NCBI GenBank assembly: GCA_950097015.1
Contig: CATNEN010000039.1
Coordinates: 5,968,501 to 6,032,500 of the forward strand
Length of the DNA stretch: 64,000 nt
Source: Macrostomum hystrix
Lineage: Eukaryota; Platyhelminthes; Macrostomidae
Reading direction: 5' to 3'
How positions within the stretch are numbered: the first letter of the stretch is position 1; each line of letters opens with the position of its first letter. The position numbers were made by a program, and so were the translations under genes. Under the pieces are notes generated by a model, which was not told the origin of the DNA, did not search any database, and saw only the letters and a program-made list of their open reading frames with translations. Positions 62,880-64,000 of the stretch are shown here, in pieces.

Positions 62880-63370
62880 TTAATCCACTTCAACATCAAC
62901 GCGAACTTCCATGCGCTGCCCATTTAACGGTATTGACTCCTCGAGTTGTTCCTTTCCATCTGGGACCAGTTCGATTTCAGCGTCGCCAACGGCATCAAAG
63001 TTAGTTCGGAGAAGCTCGAACTGCTCTGTCTGCAGAGCGATGGACACGCCGCTCTCAGTGTTGTCACCTTTGGTGGCGAAGAAACCGCGACTTCGGATCA
63101 GAGCTCTCAGGTGGGGCAGAAGCCACTTGCCAACCGGCGTGATGGCAAAGGCGGCCCTGAAGTCGTCATTGACAGCGAAATAGGCCAGGGCGGAGGCGGC
63201 CATGCCGGTCTTGGCCAGCAGCAGGGCAGCCGTCGACAGTACGCGGTAGAGGCCGCTGTCCGGTGGCAATGGCCCTGCCAGGCTGCGAGCCGCCAGTATG
63301 ACGTAGGGCGTCCAGCAGAGCAGAAAGGCGCCTGCGTAGAATTTGATACTAGACTGTTCTGCTTGAAATA
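62880..63370 (-). CDS. Opsin-like class A GPCR, last exon (partial)
   Basis: Minus-strand exon ending in TAA at 62882-62880. It encodes helix 6 (FYAGAFLLCWTPYVILA, with the CWxP motif), extracellular loop 3, helix 7 (LLLAKTGMAASALAYFAV), an NDDFRAAF helix 8 start and an acidic tail of about 85 residues. Aligned on the conserved NxxFR and Tyr, the Lys at codon 63212-63210 falls on bovine rhodopsin Lys296, the retinal attachment site, in the AKT context typical of opsins. The NPxxY motif reads SALAY: Asn and Pro are replaced and Tyr kept. The 5' border is uncertain: acceptors (on the minus strand) end before 63370 or before 63331. Earlier exons would lie beyond 63700 and outside the window. It could also be a non-opsin GPCR with a chance Lys, but the AKT context and the six-residue spacing to the SALAY site argue for an opsin. 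Confidence 0.7.
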
Positions 63371-63400
63371 CTGCCTTCAGTTGTGCTATATACGGGCTAC

Positions 63401-63421
63401 TACTACTACTACTACTACTTG

Positions 63422-63463
<42 letters not shown>

Positions 63464-63493
63464 AACTACTACTACTACTACTACTACTACTTG

Positions 63494-63582
<89 letters not shown>

Positions 63583-63583
63583 G

Positions 63584-63631
<48 letters not shown>

Positions 63632-63632
63632 A

Positions 63633-63679
<47 letters not shown>

Positions 63680-63687
63680 AACTACCA
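63401..63687. repeat. (ACT)n microsatellite
   Basis: About 95 trinucleotides, with sporadic 'tgt' and 'aac' interruptions (gtact, caact). It probably lies in the intron upstream of the opsin-like last exon. Poly-Thr and poly-Val open frames across it are artefacts. Confidence 0.97.
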
Positions 63688-64000
63688 CTGGTGGTGGATG
63701 ACTGTAAGGTGGTGGATGACTGCAGGGTGGTGGATGACTGCAGGGTGGTGGATGACTGCAGGTTGGTGGATGACTTTAAGGTGGTGGATGACTGTAAGGT
63801 GGTGGATGACTGCAGAGTGGTGGATGACTGCAGAGTGGTGGATGACTGCAGAGTGGTGGATGACTGCAGGGTGGTGTATGACTGCAGAGTGGTGGATGAC
63901 TGCAGGGTGGTGGATGACTGCAGGGTGGTGGATGACTGCAGAGTGGTGGATGACTGCAGAGTGGTGGATGACTGCAGAGTGGTGGATGACTGCAGGGTGG
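63688..64000 (+). repeat. 18-bp minisatellite running off the window
   Basis: About 17 copies of 'gtggtggatgactgcagg', with variants (tgcagag, tgtaagg, ggttggtgg). It continues past the end of the window. Confidence 0.95.

Noticed and set aside
62946-63701. Poly-Thr open frame on the plus strand and poly-Val on the minus strand
   Set aside because: Direct translation of the (ACT)n microsatellite and antisense reading of the opsin-like exon.

Overview
This window is nuclear DNA from an animal. Genes are split by GT-AG introns, coding exons are GC-rich, non-coding DNA is AT-rich, and every recognised protein belongs to a metazoan family. Dense intronic minisatellites, tRNA-derived SINEs, strong 3' splice sites just upstream of start codons (candidate spliced-leader acceptors) and an extra-cysteine insulin suggest a lophotrochozoan, possibly a free-living flatworm such as Macrostomum. 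The species call is inference; the sequence does not prove it.

Layout. 1-668 is AT-rich with no gene seen. 669/1995-8226 is ATP-dependent 6-phosphofructokinase (PFK, + strand, seven main exons and a candidate upstream exon). 8227-11121 is intergenic. 11122-12836 is a myeloid leukemia factor (MLF) gene with five exons. 12837-19481 holds a 43-bp satellite array, a roughly 240-bp fold-back element and a broken CACTA-like transposase. 19482-48681 is a UBR4 gene that reads complete: 26 phase-consistent exons encoding about 5,456 residues. 48682-52065 is intergenic with minisatellites. 52066-55843 is RNA 3'-terminal phosphate cyclase (RTCA, five exons). 55844-61436 is mostly minisatellites. 61437-61967 is a single-exon gene for a secreted insulin-like peptide. 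62880-63370 on the minus strand is the last exon of an opsin-like GPCR whose upstream exons lie beyond the window.

The genes do not form an operon or a pathway. PFK is glycolytic, UBR4 is a giant N-degron E3 ligase, RTCA repairs RNA ends, MLF is a chromatin and co-chaperone associated factor, and the insulin and opsin belong to signalling. What unites the window is its repeats. Nearly every long intron carries its own tandem array with a 17-43 bp unit. Some arrays consist of 3'-splice-site-like units, one leaves its intron fully translatable, and one family occurs in opposite orientations around UBR4 exons 16-17.

The points most worth following are the insulin-like peptide with 12 cysteines, the opsin-like tail that keeps the retinal lysine but has lost the NP of NPxxY, and the inverted intronic minisatellites of UBR4. 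Exon borders were worked out by hand from GT-AG sites, reading phase and remembered family similarity. No database search or transcript evidence was available.
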